Program-made: the position numbers and the translations under genes
NCBI GenBank assembly: GCA_937927975.1
Contig: CALEZT010000049.1
Location: 1 to 64,000 of the forward strand
DNA from: an uncultured Phycisphaerales bacterium
GTDB taxonomy: Bacteria; Planctomycetota; Phycisphaerae; Sedimentisphaerales; Anaerobacaceae
Direction of reading: 5' to 3'
Length of the DNA stretch: 64,000 bases
Part shown: positions 1 through 9,080 of the stretch, piece by piece
Layout of the letters: each line of letters begins with the position of its first letter
Position numbering within the stretch: the first letter of the stretch is position 1
The notes under the pieces: generated by a model
What the model was told of the DNA's origin: nothing
What the model saw: the letters and a program-made list of their open reading frames with translations, nothing else
Databases searched by the model: none

Positions 1-1556
1 CGCCCTGCTCGACCCTGGTTCACGAGGCGGCGCTCGACGGCTACAAGCGATTGATGGCCCCCTCCATGGAGACGGAAATCCTCGTCGAGACCAAGGAACG
101 CGCCGACAAAGAGGCGATTCGCGTCTTCGCCGACAACCTGCGTGAATTGCTCCTGGCCTCGCCCCTGGGCCGCAAGAACATCCTGGCCCTCGACCCGGGC
201 TTCCGCACCGGATGCAAAGTCGTCTGCCTGGACAAGCAGGGCCAACTGAAGTACAACGACGTGGTCTACCTGCACCACATCGAAGGCCCCTCCTCGCCCG
301 ACGCGATCAAGATCACGGCCCTGTGCCAGCGGTTCGAAATCGAAGCCATCGCGATCGGCAACGGCACCGCCAGTCGCGAGACGGAGGCGTTCATCAAGAG
401 CCTCGGATTGCCCGCCGGCATCCCGGTGATCGTGGTCAACGAGAGCGGCGCGTCGGTCTACTCGGCCTCCGACGTCGCCCGCGAGGAGTTCCCCGACTAC
501 GACGTCACCGTCCGCGGCGCGGTCTCCATCGGGCGAAGGCTCATGGACCCCCTGGCCGAGCTGGTCAAGATCGATCCCAAGTCCATCGGCGTCGGCCAGT
601 ACCAACACGACGTCGATCAGCCCATGCTCAGGCAGAGTCTCGACGACGTGGTCGTCAGTTGCGTCAACAGCGTCGGCGTCGAGGTCAACACCGCCAGCAA
701 GCAACTGCTGCAATACGTCTCCGGTCTCGGGCCGCAACTGGCGCAGAACATCATCACGTATCGCAACGAGAACGGCCCCTTCAAGACTCGCAGTGAACTG
801 AAGGAAGTCCCCCGCCTGGGGGCCAAGGCCTTCGAACAGGCCGCGGGCTTTTTGCGGATCCAGGACGCCGCCAATCCGCTGGACGCCAGCGCGGTGCACC
901 CCGAAAGCTACCACGTCGTGGACGCGATGGCGACCCACGCAGGCTGCTCGGTCGCGGACCTGATGAGGGACGACTCCCTGCGAAGGAAGATCCGCCTGGA
1001 GAACTACGTCACCGACACGATCGGCCTGCCCACGCTGACGGACATCATGCAGGAACTGGCCAAGCCCGGCCGGGACCCGCGAAAGCAGTTCGAGGTCTTC
1101 AGCTTCGCCGAGGGCGTCAAGGAGATGAAGGACCTCCAGCCCGGCATGCGTCTGCCCGGCATTGTGACCAACGTCACCGCCTTCGGCGCGTTCGTCGACG
1201 TCGGCGTCCACCAGGACGGCCTCGTTCACATCAGCCAGCTCTCCGACCACTTCGTCAAAGACCCCGCGGAGGTCGTCAAGGTCCATCAGAAGGTGATGGT
1301 CACCGTCATGGCGGTGGACCTGACGAAAAAGCGAATCAGCCTGTCGATGAAGGACCCGGAGCAACCCGCCGCACCGGCCAGACCGCCCGCCGGAGCGAGA
1401 CAAGGTCCGGCCGCCAGGAAGCCGGCCCCTGCCGGCAAGTCGGTCCCGGCGTCAAAGCCGGCGGCGAGCCCCAAGCAGCCCCCCGCCGCGAAGCCCAACT
1501 CCGTGCCTGGTCCCAGCGCAGGCGGAGTCAAGCTCAAGTGGACGGAACTATGGTAG
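1..1556 (+). CDS. tex: Tex-family RNA-binding transcription accessory protein, 3' part (5' end outside window)
   Basis: The reading frame is already open at base 3 and reads the Tex-like 'DGYKRLMAPSMETE' stretch, so the true start lies to the left. Visible domains in order, counted from the Met codon at 51: an RNase H/YqgF-like fold from about residue 43 ('ILALDPGFRTGCKV'), a helix-hairpin-helix region at about 215-275 ('YVSGLGPQLAQNI', 'EVPRLGAKAFEQAAGF'), and a C-terminal S1 domain at about 362-435 ('GIVTNVTAFGAFVDVGVHQD', 'DGLVHISQLS'). This order is diagnostic of Tex, a cytosolic nucleic-acid-binding protein linked to transcription and RNA handling. The last 65 residues or so are a low-complexity Ala/Pro/Lys tail that many Tex proteins lack. 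The identification is secure; the exact cellular role of the family is not fully settled. Confidence 0.95.
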   Translation, partial: PCSTLVHEAALDGYKRLMAPSMETEILVETKERADKEAIRVFADNLRELLLASPLGRKNILALDPGFRTGCKVVCLDKQGQLKYNDVVYLHHIEGPSSPDAIKITALCQRFEIEAIAIGNGTASRETEAFIKSLGLPAGIPVIVVNESGASVYSASDVAREEFPDYDVTVRGAVSIGRRLMDPLAELVKIDPKSIGVGQYQHDVDQPMLRQSLDDVVVSCVNSVGVEVNTASKQLLQYVSGLGPQLAQNIITYRNENGPFKTRSELKEVPRLGAKAFEQAAGFLRIQDAANPLDASAVHPESYHVVDAMATHAGCSVADLMRDDSLRRKIRLENYVTDTIGLPTLTDIMQELAKPGRDPRKQFEVFSFAEGVKEMKDLQPGMRLPGIVTNVTAFGAFVDVGVHQDGLVHISQLSDHFVKDPAEVVKVHQKVMVTVMAVDLTKKRISLSMKDPEQPAAPARPPAGARQGPAARKPAPAGKSVPASKPAASPKQPPAAKPNSVPGPSAGGVKLKWTELW

Positions 1557-1593
1557 TGCGAATTCGGGATGATCTGTGCGTAGGTCACGACTT

Positions 1594-1695
1594 GTCGTCC
1601 TGAGGCGCAGCCGAAGGATCTGGCCTGCGACAAAAAAAGACACTCCCATCCGCTGCCCGGATCCTTCACTCCGCTCCGCTTCGTTCAGGATGACA
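1594..1695. repeat. palindromic 'CCTGAGCG-GAAGGATC' element, copy 1
   Basis: The left arm at 1594-1620 (gtcctgaggcgcagccgaag, then gatc) pairs imperfectly with the right arm at 1659-1695 (ggatccttcactccgctccg, continuing into cttcgttcaggatgac), around a spacer of about 38 bases. A second copy with the same ends lies at 40695-40790. The region between tex and the next gene (1557-1866) contains this element and no convincing gene. It sits at the 3' ends of two converging genes, so the transcript could fold and act as a bidirectional terminator, although no T-run follows. Confidence 0.7.
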
Positions 1696-1866
1696 GAGTC
1701 CTGCGCGCGGCACATTCCGCATCGGAGCACAAATGACCGAAACGTTGACGCCGCTCGGGCGCTCCGTTTCGGTCCATTGGTTTTTCGGCTTTCTTAGTTT
1801 GTTTCGGATTTACGTTCCCGCTCTGGCGGGGTCGAATTTCGTGCTTCGGATTTCTCCTGTCGGGCC

Positions 1867-2652
1867 TCACCACCACAGACAGGGGTTGCCGAACGACTGC
1901 CAGAACCAGCGGTGCTCCATTTCCTCAAACTGGCGCCACTGCACGTGACCGTCCACGAAGAGGATGTTGCCGCCTGTGGCGTGGGTGCCCTTCTTCATGT
2001 GGTTGGACCGGTCGGTGACCTGCCATCGGGTCCAGCAGCCGCCGGTGGCTCCGGCGAAGTCCGCGGTCTCTCGGTTCGGCCCATTGCTGGCCGTGACGTC
2101 CGTAATCATCTCGACCGTGGCCGGAGCAGCCTTGGTCTTGATCACGGATCGGACCCACTCCTTGCGGCCTGTGGTGCTCATCGGAGGATTAGGACGTCCC
2201 GCTTTGGTATCCAGAAGCCAGTAGTATCCCATGATGCGGTGATAATCCTTGCGTGTCGCGACGGCAGTGGGCTCGGGCCGCTCGAAGTCCTCCGGCGTCC
2301 CGCCGGGGAGGTTCTCGCCGTAGCGCCAGAAGAGGATGCTGTCCCGCTGGGCCCAGGAGGGACAATAGAAGATGTGCCGATCGAAGCCGCCGTTGGCGAG
2401 GATGATGTCGGTCGTCCAATAGGAAACGTCGAACAGCCAGCGGTCCACTTCATTCAGAGGCAGTTTGCCATTGTAGTCGTTGGCGTAGAGGAATAGACCG
2501 AGACCTGTGTTCTTTTCGTTCTGGCCGCACTGGGTCCGGCGACTCTGCTCGCGGACGGCGTTCAGCGCGGGCATCAGAATGCCCATCAGCACCGCGATGA
2601 CCGCGATCACCACCAACAACTCGATGAGCGTGAATCCCTTTCGAACGGTCAT
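1867..2652 (-). CDS. prepilin-like protein with N-terminal cleavage/methylation signal (planctomycete type)
   Basis: A 261-residue protein. It opens with a type IV prepilin leader and hydrophobic helix at about residues 5-30 ('GFTLIELLVVIAVIAVLMGI'), which a prepilin peptidase is expected to cut before the Phe. The C-terminal part carries 'NILFVDGHVQW', the FVDGH box of the H-X9-DG-type proteins that are abundant in planctomycetes. A good ribosome site (GGAGGG) lies just upstream of the start. The next gene upstream on the same strand (2702-3514) is a paralogue, so the two probably form an operon. These proteins are thought to be exported pseudopilins or surface proteins; the actual function is unknown. 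Confidence 0.88.
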   Translation of the reverse strand: MTVRKGFTLIELLVVIAVIAVLMGILMPALNAVREQSRRTQCGQNEKNTGLGLFLYANDYNGKLPLNEVDRWLFDVSYWTTDIILANGGFDRHIFYCPSWAQRDSILFWRYGENLPGGTPEDFERPEPTAVATRKDYHRIMGYYWLLDTKAGRPNPPMSTTGRKEWVRSVIKTKAAPATVEMITDVTASNGPNRETADFAGATGGCWTRWQVTDRSNHMKKGTHATGGNILFVDGHVQWRQFEEMEHRWFWQSFGNPCLWW

Positions 2653-2701
2653 GCCAGCATCCCTCCAATACTGGGTGCTGGGCGATGAGCCGCAGCGGCG
2701 A

Positions 2702-3514
2702 TCAGAAGATCGGCGCCGGCTTCTTGCCCGGCCAGCTCAACTGCCACGTATTGCCCTTGGGAGCGTTCTCGTCGCCCTTGGGCGGATAGGGAGAGACCTC
2801 GTCGACGTGGCTATCCACAAAGACCGCGAAGCTGACGCCCTCGTTCCTTGCGCTCGAGCGGGTCTTGTGGAACGTCGCGAAGCAGTCGGTCGTGCCATTG
2901 GGCAGGGCGCGGAGGTTGTTGTCGTTGATGCCCGCCCGGCTGTACCCTTCGATCGGCCAGGAGTTCTCCTCGCCGAAATAGAATGTCAGGGCAGGATGCT
3001 TCACTTGAGATTCCAGCTTGAGTTTCGAGATGGTCGGTCGGTGCTGAGCCGGCACGTTGTCCCACCCGTCGCCATGGAGATAGGAGTTCATGGTGTAGCC
3101 ATACTGCGGCTTGATCCCAATCGACGCGCCCCGGCACATCGAGCAGCTCATCTCCCTCGCCACCACGTCGAACTGCGGACACAGGTTGATGTCCTGCCCT
3201 TTGAGATACGGCCAGAGACAGCCGGCCTGGTCCGGACGCTGTTCGAGATTCTTGCTCGCATCGTGCCACGCGCAGCCCGCGCCGAAGTTTCTGTCTTTGT
3301 AGAGCCAGGTGAACGAGAACGGAAACTCGCCGCGGTTGTCGTCGGAGTACATTCTGCCGGTCAGGCCGTAATTCCGCAGGTTGTTCCTGCAGATGGTGAG
3401 CTGTGCCTGCGCCCTGACGCGCTGAAGCGCCGGCATGAGGATCGCCATCAGGATCGCGATAACGGAAATCACAACCAGCAACTCGATCAGGGTGAAAGCG
3501 CGTCTTGTTTTCAT
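2702..3514 (-). CDS. prepilin-like protein, second paralogue
   Basis: A 270-residue protein starting at the ATG at 3514. The frame stays open further upstream, but this ATG has AGGAG eight bases ahead and places the prepilin leader ('AFTLIELLVVISVIAILMAI') at residues 6-25, as expected. The C-terminal region has 'FAVFVDSHVDEVSPYP', a variant of the VDGH box in which Gly is replaced by Ser. It lies about 50 bp upstream of the 1867-2652 paralogue on the same strand and is probably co-transcribed with it. The sequence similarity is mostly in the leader, so the two are likely distinct exported subunits or cargo. Confidence 0.87.
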   Translation of the reverse strand: MKTRRAFTLIELLVVISVIAILMAILMPALQRVRAQAQLTICRNNLRNYGLTGRMYSDDNRGEFPFSFTWLYKDRNFGAGCAWHDASKNLEQRPDQAGCLWPYLKGQDINLCPQFDVVAREMSCSMCRGASIGIKPQYGYTMNSYLHGDGWDNVPAQHRPTISKLKLESQVKHPALTFYFGEENSWPIEGYSRAGINDNNLRALPNGTTDCFATFHKTRSSARNEGVSFAVFVDSHVDEVSPYPPKGDENAPKGNTWQLSWPGKKPAPIF

Positions 3515-3583
3515 AGCAGAACTCCTATCACTACCTCCCGGACACTCTGGGCGCCGCCGACGTCCCTCAGCGGACTCGCCGAA

Positions 3584-3613
3584 TTTATAGTTTACCATCG
3601 CACAGGGGATCAA
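3584..3613 (-). promoter_or_regulatory. candidate sigma70-type promoter for the prepilin-like pair
   Basis: Read on the minus strand, TTGATC (3608-3613) and TATAAA (3584-3589) are separated by 18 bases and lie about 70 bases upstream of the start at 3514. The match is good for such G+C-rich DNA but has no independent support. Confidence 0.4.
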
Positions 3614-3760
3614 TGCAAGAGCAGGATGGTGAATCGAGGGAAAAAATGCGTATGAAAGGAGGCGGACTATCGGCCCTGGCGCTATCAAAAACCGCGATCT
3701 CGCTTAACAGGCGCGCCCAATCCGGCGCCATCGCGATCGAAAAAGCACAATGCCGGCGAT

Positions 3761-5020
3761 CTACTTCGGCAACGCGATGTCCGAAGGGGCTTTTCCGGTC
3801 GGCGGACGGCTGAACTTCTCGCGGTAAGTCGTGAAGCCGGGCCCGAAGCCGCCGTGGGCGAGAAAGAACTGGCCGTTCTCCAGACCCATGAAGCGATCCA
3901 GACGATCGGCTTTCCCGGTGCTGTCGTGACTGAACGCCGCGGTCGTCAGTTCGATCCACCGTCCCTGGGCGGTTCGAATCCACTGGTTTCCGTAGAGGGC
4001 CTTGCGAAGCAGATACCCGTTGGCGCCGCCGAAGTTCTCGCTGAAAGAGTACAGCCCGCGCATGTATCCGCCCTCTTTGGGAGCCTTCCAACTGGAGATC
4101 AGGAACCACTCTTTCTTGTCCGGATGGAAGTAGTAGCCCGAGTAGACCGTGTGCGTCGCGTCGGTCGGCTCGGCGGTCACGAGGAACCGCTGGAGTTCGC
4201 CCGTCTTCCAGAGATACTTGAGATGACTGTGCCCGCCGGTGCCTTCGTTGCCGAAGTCGCCGGAGTAGACGCCCTCGCCCTTGGCCACGAGCTTGACGCG
4301 GTTCTCGTCGGCGACTTTGCCTCGATCGATCGCCTCGTTGCCGCTGTCCCAGACGCTGAAGATGATCCGCCGCTCGGTGGGACTGTTGACCTGCATGCCG
4401 AAATAACCCCGATGCCAGCCGCAGGCCATGTAGTAGGTCCACAGCGGTTCCTCCAGGCCGGTCATTTCGCAGTAGAACGCAGCCACCTCGGTGTTCGGGT
4501 CCACCGGGTACATCAGGTGCACCGACGCGGCGTTGCGCCGGGACTTGAGATTGAAGTGCGCGTCCTTCGTCGCCGGGCCGGCCAGGATCAGGGCGTCGAT
4601 GTCGCCGACGGCTTGTCCGGCCGGGTTGAGCGACCGGAGCGCAAACCGCTGATAGCCCGCCTCCTGGATCTCGAAGGCCCCGAAGTCCGCAGTCACGAGA
4701 CTGGTTCCATCGCCTGCGACCATCACGTCCTTCGACTGCCCCGCCACGGTCAGACGCAGCTTCGACGAAGCCTCCTTGGGCAGGCGCACCGTCACGGAAC
4801 ATTCCAGTCGTCCCGGCGTGGCAATCCGCCCGAACCAGAGCACCGTCAGATTCGGATCGTTCCAGCCGCGGACGCCGGACCGTTCGGACACCCTGGCCCC
4901 CTCCACGTTCGGCTCCAGATACGCGGTGAACGCAGGCACCCGCAGAGACTCCGAGGCGAACGCCGCCCCTGCCAGAACCGCAACCACGCCAATCGCCCAG
5001 CAACGACTCCGTCGATTCAT
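3761..5020 (-). CDS. secreted DUF3472/DUF5077-family protein
   Basis: A 419-residue protein. The start chosen is the ATG at 5020, with GAGGAG five bases ahead; it gives a clean signal peptide (MNRRSRCWAIGVVAVLAGAA). Mature residues of about 24-150 look like DUF5077 ('LRVPAFTAYLEP'), and about 160-400 like DUF3472 ('ASVHLMYP', 'AFYCEMTG', 'YYMACGWHRGYFGMQ', 'TYREKF'). The DUF3472 family is exported and predicted to be carbohydrate-related, commonly seen in polysaccharide-degrading Bacteroidetes and planctomycetes; no reaction is established. It is transcribed away from the GxGYxYP gene at 5241, with which it shares a 220-bp divergent control region. Confidence 0.82.
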   Translation of the reverse strand: MNRRSRCWAIGVVAVLAGAAFASESLRVPAFTAYLEPNVEGARVSERSGVRGWNDPNLTVLWFGRIATPGRLECSVTVRLPKEASSKLRLTVAGQSKDVMVAGDGTSLVTADFGAFEIQEAGYQRFALRSLNPAGQAVGDIDALILAGPATKDAHFNLKSRRNAASVHLMYPVDPNTEVAAFYCEMTGLEEPLWTYYMACGWHRGYFGMQVNSPTERRIIFSVWDSGNEAIDRGKVADENRVKLVAKGEGVYSGDFGNEGTGGHSHLKYLWKTGELQRFLVTAEPTDATHTVYSGYYFHPDKKEWFLISSWKAPKEGGYMRGLYSFSENFGGANGYLLRKALYGNQWIRTAQGRWIELTTAAFSHDSTGKADRLDRFMGLENGQFFLAHGGFGPGFTTYREKFSRPPTGKAPSDIALPK

Positions 5021-5061
5021 ATGCTCCTCAACGACAACAGAACCAACTCCGGCACATACCT

Positions 5062-5077
5062 GTCCCCCTGTGGGGAC
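5062..5077. repeat. perfect short hairpin in a divergent intergenic region
   Basis: GTCCCC and GGGGAC form a 6-bp stem around the loop CTGT. A similar GGGGAC/GTCCCC hairpin occurs at 11946-11964. It lies between two divergent genes, so a terminator role is unlikely; it could be an operator or a member of a short repeat family. Confidence 0.45.
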
Positions 5078-5240
5078 CAAGCACCAAGAGCATCATACCC
5101 GGATCGGGGAGGAAGAACAACAGCCGTGATCCACAGGCTTGATCCGCGAGGAACGAATCGTTGAACCGCGTGGCGGTGCGCGTTACGATGGGTTTCCACG
5201 GCGCGACGGCGCCGATTCTGAAATCGCGTTGGGGGCTCCC

Positions 5241-7205
5241 ATGTCAGAGAGAGTGCTTGTTGTGAACGACGCAAGTCGCGACTTGTCCTCACGAGTCAGG
5301 CCGGACCTTGTCCTTCTGGCGATGTCGTGCCTGCTCTGGGTCCTTCCTGCAAAGGCCCAGCCGCCTGCAATCAAATTGTTCGACCTGGGCTACACGCTCC
5401 GGATCGACGCGAACAACCGCCAGCAGGTCCTCATGGCGTGGGATCATTGCCACACGGTCGCGGTCCTGCAGGGCCTGGTCAATCGCGGAGGCCCCACGCT
5501 CTATCTCCGCTTCACCGAATCCCAGCACCGCGAACAGAACATCGACGACTTCTGGCTTGAGAAGCTCTCGCAGCCCGGTCAGTGGCTGCACGGCCGCCCG
5601 GTCGATCGGATCGACACGATCGCCGACCTCGTGCGGCAATTCCGCCCGCACATCCGCGGCCTGGTCGTCTACGACCCCAGCGTCGCAGCCACGAGCAACG
5701 TCGCCAGCACCATCGCCGGCGTCGAGTCGCTGCTTCCTGTGCGATACGATCCAGCCGAGGGGAGCCTCTACCGCCTGCTCACCGGCGAACTCTCGCTGCC
5801 CATCCAGCGCCGGCTGGTTCACGACGACGGATCTTCGCTATTCACCGGTCGCGGCACGATCCCCGGCACGGACCGCCCCTCCACCGGCTCGACCAAATGC
5901 GACGCCTATCTCTGGATGGAGCATCATTATCTCGACGCAGGCCGCTGCGATGGCGCCTACGGCGCGTACTATCTCGATCAGTACTGGATTGAGAAGCCTC
6001 GAAACGCCGTCCTGAACCACCACTGCCTGACCAACCACGATTTCTTCGTCGCCAGGAACGCCTTCTTCTTCGACCTGGGCGTCTGGGGCGACGAAAAGCC
6101 CGTGGACGATCCGCAACAGGCGATGGGCACCGACCTGGAGACTCTCAAGGCCCTGCTGCGCAGCGCGTACGAGCATGGTGGACGAGAGCGCATGATCCAC
6201 ATCGGCGGCTTCGTCCCCTGGGCCCACAAGTACACCACGCATGGCGACGCCGGCGGTCGCCACGACCCGGTGCCCAGCGAGTGGGAGTACGGCAGGGTCA
6301 TCAGCGCGTACAACGGCTTCATGGACGCCGACGCGGTGAGTTACGGCGCGATGGCCAACGCCTCGTTCTTCATGCACTATCCGCTTCAGCCGGCATACAA
6401 ACAGGACTGGGTGACGCGCGAGGACCTGACCAGGCGAGGCTACCTCGACGACCAGGGCCGCGTGAAGTTCGACGGCCGGGAGTTCCTGATCTTCTACGTC
6501 GGCGACTACGACTGCGCCGCCTGGCTCTACCAGCGGACGATGGACATCTGGGACGACCCCGCCCGCGGCCAGATCCCTTTGATGTGGTGCATCAGTCCCG
6601 TGCTGGACCGCCGGGCCCCGATGGCGATGGACACCATGCGACGGACCGCGACGCCGAACGATTACTTTGCCGCCGCGGATAATGGGGCCGGCTACTGCGA
6701 GCCCGGCATGCTCCAGGAGCCGCGAGGAGTCTCCGGCCTGCCCAGCGGCCTGGACGCCTGGGCCCGGCACTGCAAGACGTTCTACGACCGCTGGGGTCTG
6801 ACCATCACAGGCTTCATCATCTATGCCCACGGCCCGATTCTGAACGAAGCCGGCCTGGACTGCTACGCCTCCTTCAGTCCCAACGGAATCGTCCCCTCCG
6901 GCGGGCCCGCCTCGCTGCTGCACAAGGGAATGCCCGTCCTGCGGTTCGACCACGACGTCAACGAGGGCAACCCCGCCGACGCCGCCCGCCACGTGGTCGA
7001 GCGAATCGCCCAGCGACGGACCGAAGGCCACGCGCCCTTCCACTGGTTCCGCAACATCCTCAAGACGCCGACCTGGTACGTGAAGACTTACGACCAGATA
7101 AGAGAGATGAATCCCAAGATCGAGCTGCTCGACGCCCCGACGTTCTTCGAGCTGTATCGCATCCATCTCCAGACGCAGCCGTCGGCAATTCGCTCTGGCG
7201 GTTGA
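5241..7205 (+). CDS. GxGYxYP-family putative glycoside hydrolase, secreted
   Basis: A 654-residue protein if started at the ATG at 5241; the frame is open upstream to 5139 but without a better ribosome site. A hydrophobic signal segment follows a long n-region ('LLAMSCLLWVLPAKAQ', about residues 26-41). The family motif appears as 'GAGYCEP' near residue 483, inside the large C-terminal domain, and the N-terminal domain contains the usual 'GLVNRGGPTLYLRF' stretch (tandem-repeat phosphorylase-like position 'QGLVNR'). Family knowledge: predicted GH-like enzymes often encoded with polysaccharide-use genes, with no proven substrate. The Tyr of the final YP is replaced (CEP instead of YxYP), a mild deviation from the name-giving motif. 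Confidence 0.82.
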   Translation: MSERVLVVNDASRDLSSRVRPDLVLLAMSCLLWVLPAKAQPPAIKLFDLGYTLRIDANNRQQVLMAWDHCHTVAVLQGLVNRGGPTLYLRFTESQHREQNIDDFWLEKLSQPGQWLHGRPVDRIDTIADLVRQFRPHIRGLVVYDPSVAATSNVASTIAGVESLLPVRYDPAEGSLYRLLTGELSLPIQRRLVHDDGSSLFTGRGTIPGTDRPSTGSTKCDAYLWMEHHYLDAGRCDGAYGAYYLDQYWIEKPRNAVLNHHCLTNHDFFVARNAFFFDLGVWGDEKPVDDPQQAMGTDLETLKALLRSAYEHGGRERMIHIGGFVPWAHKYTTHGDAGGRHDPVPSEWEYGRVISAYNGFMDADAVSYGAMANASFFMHYPLQPAYKQDWVTREDLTRRGYLDDQGRVKFDGREFLIFYVGDYDCAAWLYQRTMDIWDDPARGQIPLMWCISPVLDRRAPMAMDTMRRTATPNDYFAAADNGAGYCEPGMLQEPRGVSGLPSGLDAWARHCKTFYDRWGLTITGFIIYAHGPILNEAGLDCYASFSPNGIVPSGGPASLLHKGMPVLRFDHDVNEGNPADAARHVVERIAQRRTEGHAPFHWFRNILKTPTWYVKTYDQIREMNPKIELLDAPTFFELYRIHLQTQPSAIRSGG

Positions 7206-7269
7206 GCCGCTTTTCGTATAGAATGTCGGATGTCGCGTAAATGCCTTGTCTCTTGATTTGGGAATGAAT

Positions 7270-8262
7270 ATGGGCTCGGACAGCTTGAACCGCCGGGGTT
7301 TTCTCAAGACTTGCGCATTCACCACAGGCGTCCTGGGATTGAGCCTGGAAGAAAAAGCCCTCCTGGCTCAGGAAAAGGCCAGAGAGACCCAGCCTGCGGC
7401 AAATCCGATCGCCCTGCCCGCGGGCCGGATCGGCAAGCTCGAGATCAGCCGGCTCATCTGCGGCGGCAACCTCATCAACGGTTACGCCCACGCGCGCGAT
7501 ATGATCTACGTCTCGTCGCTCCTGAAGCACTACTTCACCGACGAGAAGATCATGCAAACCTGGGAACTCTGCGAGGAGTGCGGGATCAACACCATGATCT
7601 CGACGATCGACGACCCCTACGCCAACGGCCAGGACCCCACCGCCCGGCTCATCCGGAAATACTGGGACGAACGCGGCGGCCAGATCCAGTGGCTGGCGCA
7701 GTACTTCGTCCGGTCCGAAAACCCGCTCGCCAAGCTCCAGATGGCCATCGACGCCGGGGCCCACGGCGCCTTCATCCAGGGCGAAATGGGCGACCGTCTG
7801 ACCCAGCACAACCGATTGGACCTGATCGCCAAGGCCGTCGAACACACCAAGCAGAACGGCCTGGTCGCCGGGATCGCATGCCACTCGATCGAGGTGCCCA
7901 TCGCCTGCGAGAAGGCGGGCATCCCCGTCGATTTCTACATGAAGACGCTGCACAGCGACAAGTACTGGTCCGCGACGCCCGAAGAAAAAGGCGGCCCGTT
8001 CGACCTGCCCAAGCACGACAATATGTGGTGCATGGACCCGCAGCGGACAATTGAGTTCATGGCCGCCTGCGCGAAGCCCTGGATCGCGTACAAAGTCCTG
8101 GCGGCCGGCGCGATCCATCCGAGGGAAGGCTTCCGGTACACGTTCGAGAATGGAGCCGACTTCGCCTGCGTCGGCATGCTCGACTTCCAGGTCCGCGAGA
8201 ACGCAATCATCGCCAACAACCTGCTGAAGGACCTCAAGCGAACGAGACCCTGGCGGGCGTAA
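7270..8262 (+). CDS. Tat-exported aldo/keto reductase-like protein
   Basis: About 330 residues from the ATG at 7270 (GGGA seven bases ahead; TTG at 7246 and ATG at 7264 are in-frame alternatives). The N terminus has a twin-arginine signal ('LNRRGFLKTCAFTTG'). The body resembles an aldo/keto-reductase TIM barrel: 'GKLEISRLICGGN' at the first strand, then helix-rich repeats around 'IDAGAHGAFIQGEMGDRL' and a C-terminal 'WIAYKVLAAGAI'. The catalytic Tyr/Lys tetrad of true AKRs is not obvious, so the reaction is uncertain. Such Tat-exported barrel proteins are common among planctomycete sugar-oxidation genes. Its stop is only 34 bases from the stop of the converging gene at 8297. Confidence 0.7.
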   Translation: MGSDSLNRRGFLKTCAFTTGVLGLSLEEKALLAQEKARETQPAANPIALPAGRIGKLEISRLICGGNLINGYAHARDMIYVSSLLKHYFTDEKIMQTWELCEECGINTMISTIDDPYANGQDPTARLIRKYWDERGGQIQWLAQYFVRSENPLAKLQMAIDAGAHGAFIQGEMGDRLTQHNRLDLIAKAVEHTKQNGLVAGIACHSIEVPIACEKAGIPVDFYMKTLHSDKYWSATPEEKGGPFDLPKHDNMWCMDPQRTIEFMAACAKPWIAYKVLAAGAIHPREGFRYTFENGADFACVGMLDFQVRENAIIANNLLKDLKRTRPWRA

Positions 8263-8296
8263 TCAGTGGAAAAGACGAGGCTTTGTCACTGGCATG

Positions 8297-9064
8297 CTAC
8301 TTCTTGGGGTAGAAGACGCCCAAGACCATGAACTGATTGCGGAATCTCGCCATGCTGCCTACATACAAGAAAGTGTCGTTTGTTTTTGCACACATGAGGT
8401 CCAACCATCGCTGGCGTATTTTCGCAAATAGGAGGTCCCCTTCTCCATACGTACGTCTCCAGTCCCTGTATGCCTGTCCTATCTCCCAGTCGATGATAGA
8501 CAGCTTGTGCCCGGGACAGTCCACAACTCCAGCACACTTGAAATGATAGTAGAAGTCAAAGGGGATATCCTCGATTGCATTCTTCTGCTTGTCGAAGAAA
8601 GAAAGCTGGGCGTAGCAGGCCTCCCGTTCCGCTTCATTCTTCAGGGTAGACTTCTTCCAGGAGAATTCGATGTCGCGAGGCTTGAACATTCCCAATGAAC
8701 TGCCGATCTCACATTCCCCCAGCATGTGGCAGAATGAGGGCGAGAGCGCAGGCAGTACGATCTGCCGACGCTGCCGCCAGTTGTCCTTCGTATCGAGCCA
8801 CCGCACGATTTCGATGCTGTCGGAGTCAATCTTATGACTTTCCATGCGAGTATCATCGGATGCCTTCCGGCAACGCACCTTGATGATCGTATATTTCTTG
8901 AACTGCTTTGACGCGTCCAGATCCCTGTAGGGAACTGGATACAGCCTTATCCATCGCCCGGTCTCCAAATCGATTCCGGCACAACAGACAGTCTCGACGT
9001 ATTTTTTACTCGGATTTGGATATGCTTTGACGGTGATAAGGACCTGCTTCGTTTCGCTTGCCAT
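8297..9064 (-). CDS. unrecognised protein with a C-x5-CPGH-x5-DWE motif, paired with a DUF488 gene
   Basis: 255 residues; the start has GAGGGAGAGG directly ahead. I do not recognise a named family. The N-terminal part ('VLITVKAYPNPSKKY', 'CCAGIDLETGRWIRLYPVPY') looks like a compact beta domain rich in aromatic residues. Near residues 180-200 there is 'CAGVVDCPGHKLSIIDWE', a Cys/His cluster that could bind metal or nucleic acid, followed by 'YRDWRRTYGEGDLLF' and a C-terminal 'FLYVGSMARFRNQFMVLGVF'. It follows the DUF488 gene by 16 bp on the same strand and is almost certainly co-transcribed. Its base composition is visibly poorer in G+C than its flanks, suggesting acquisition. No function is assigned. 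Confidence 0.7.
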   Translation of the reverse strand: MASETKQVLITVKAYPNPSKKYVETVCCAGIDLETGRWIRLYPVPYRDLDASKQFKKYTIIKVRCRKASDDTRMESHKIDSDSIEIVRWLDTKDNWRQRRQIVLPALSPSFCHMLGECEIGSSLGMFKPRDIEFSWKKSTLKNEAEREACYAQLSFFDKQKNAIEDIPFDFYYHFKCAGVVDCPGHKLSIIDWEIGQAYRDWRRTYGEGDLLFAKIRQRWLDLMCAKTNDTFLYVGSMARFRNQFMVLGVFYPKK

Positions 9065-9080
9065 CCTCTCCCTCTTTCAT

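Noticed and set aside
2507..3655. Long plus-strand open frame opposite the prepilin-like genes
   Set aside because: It lies opposite two genes with clear prepilin leaders and good ribosome sites, and its translation has no domain; a high-G+C shadow.
5838..7325. Long minus-strand open frame opposite the GxGYxYP gene
   Set aside because: Composition is the typical Val/Gly/Asp/Arg-rich antisense translation of a high-G+C gene, with no recognisable family.
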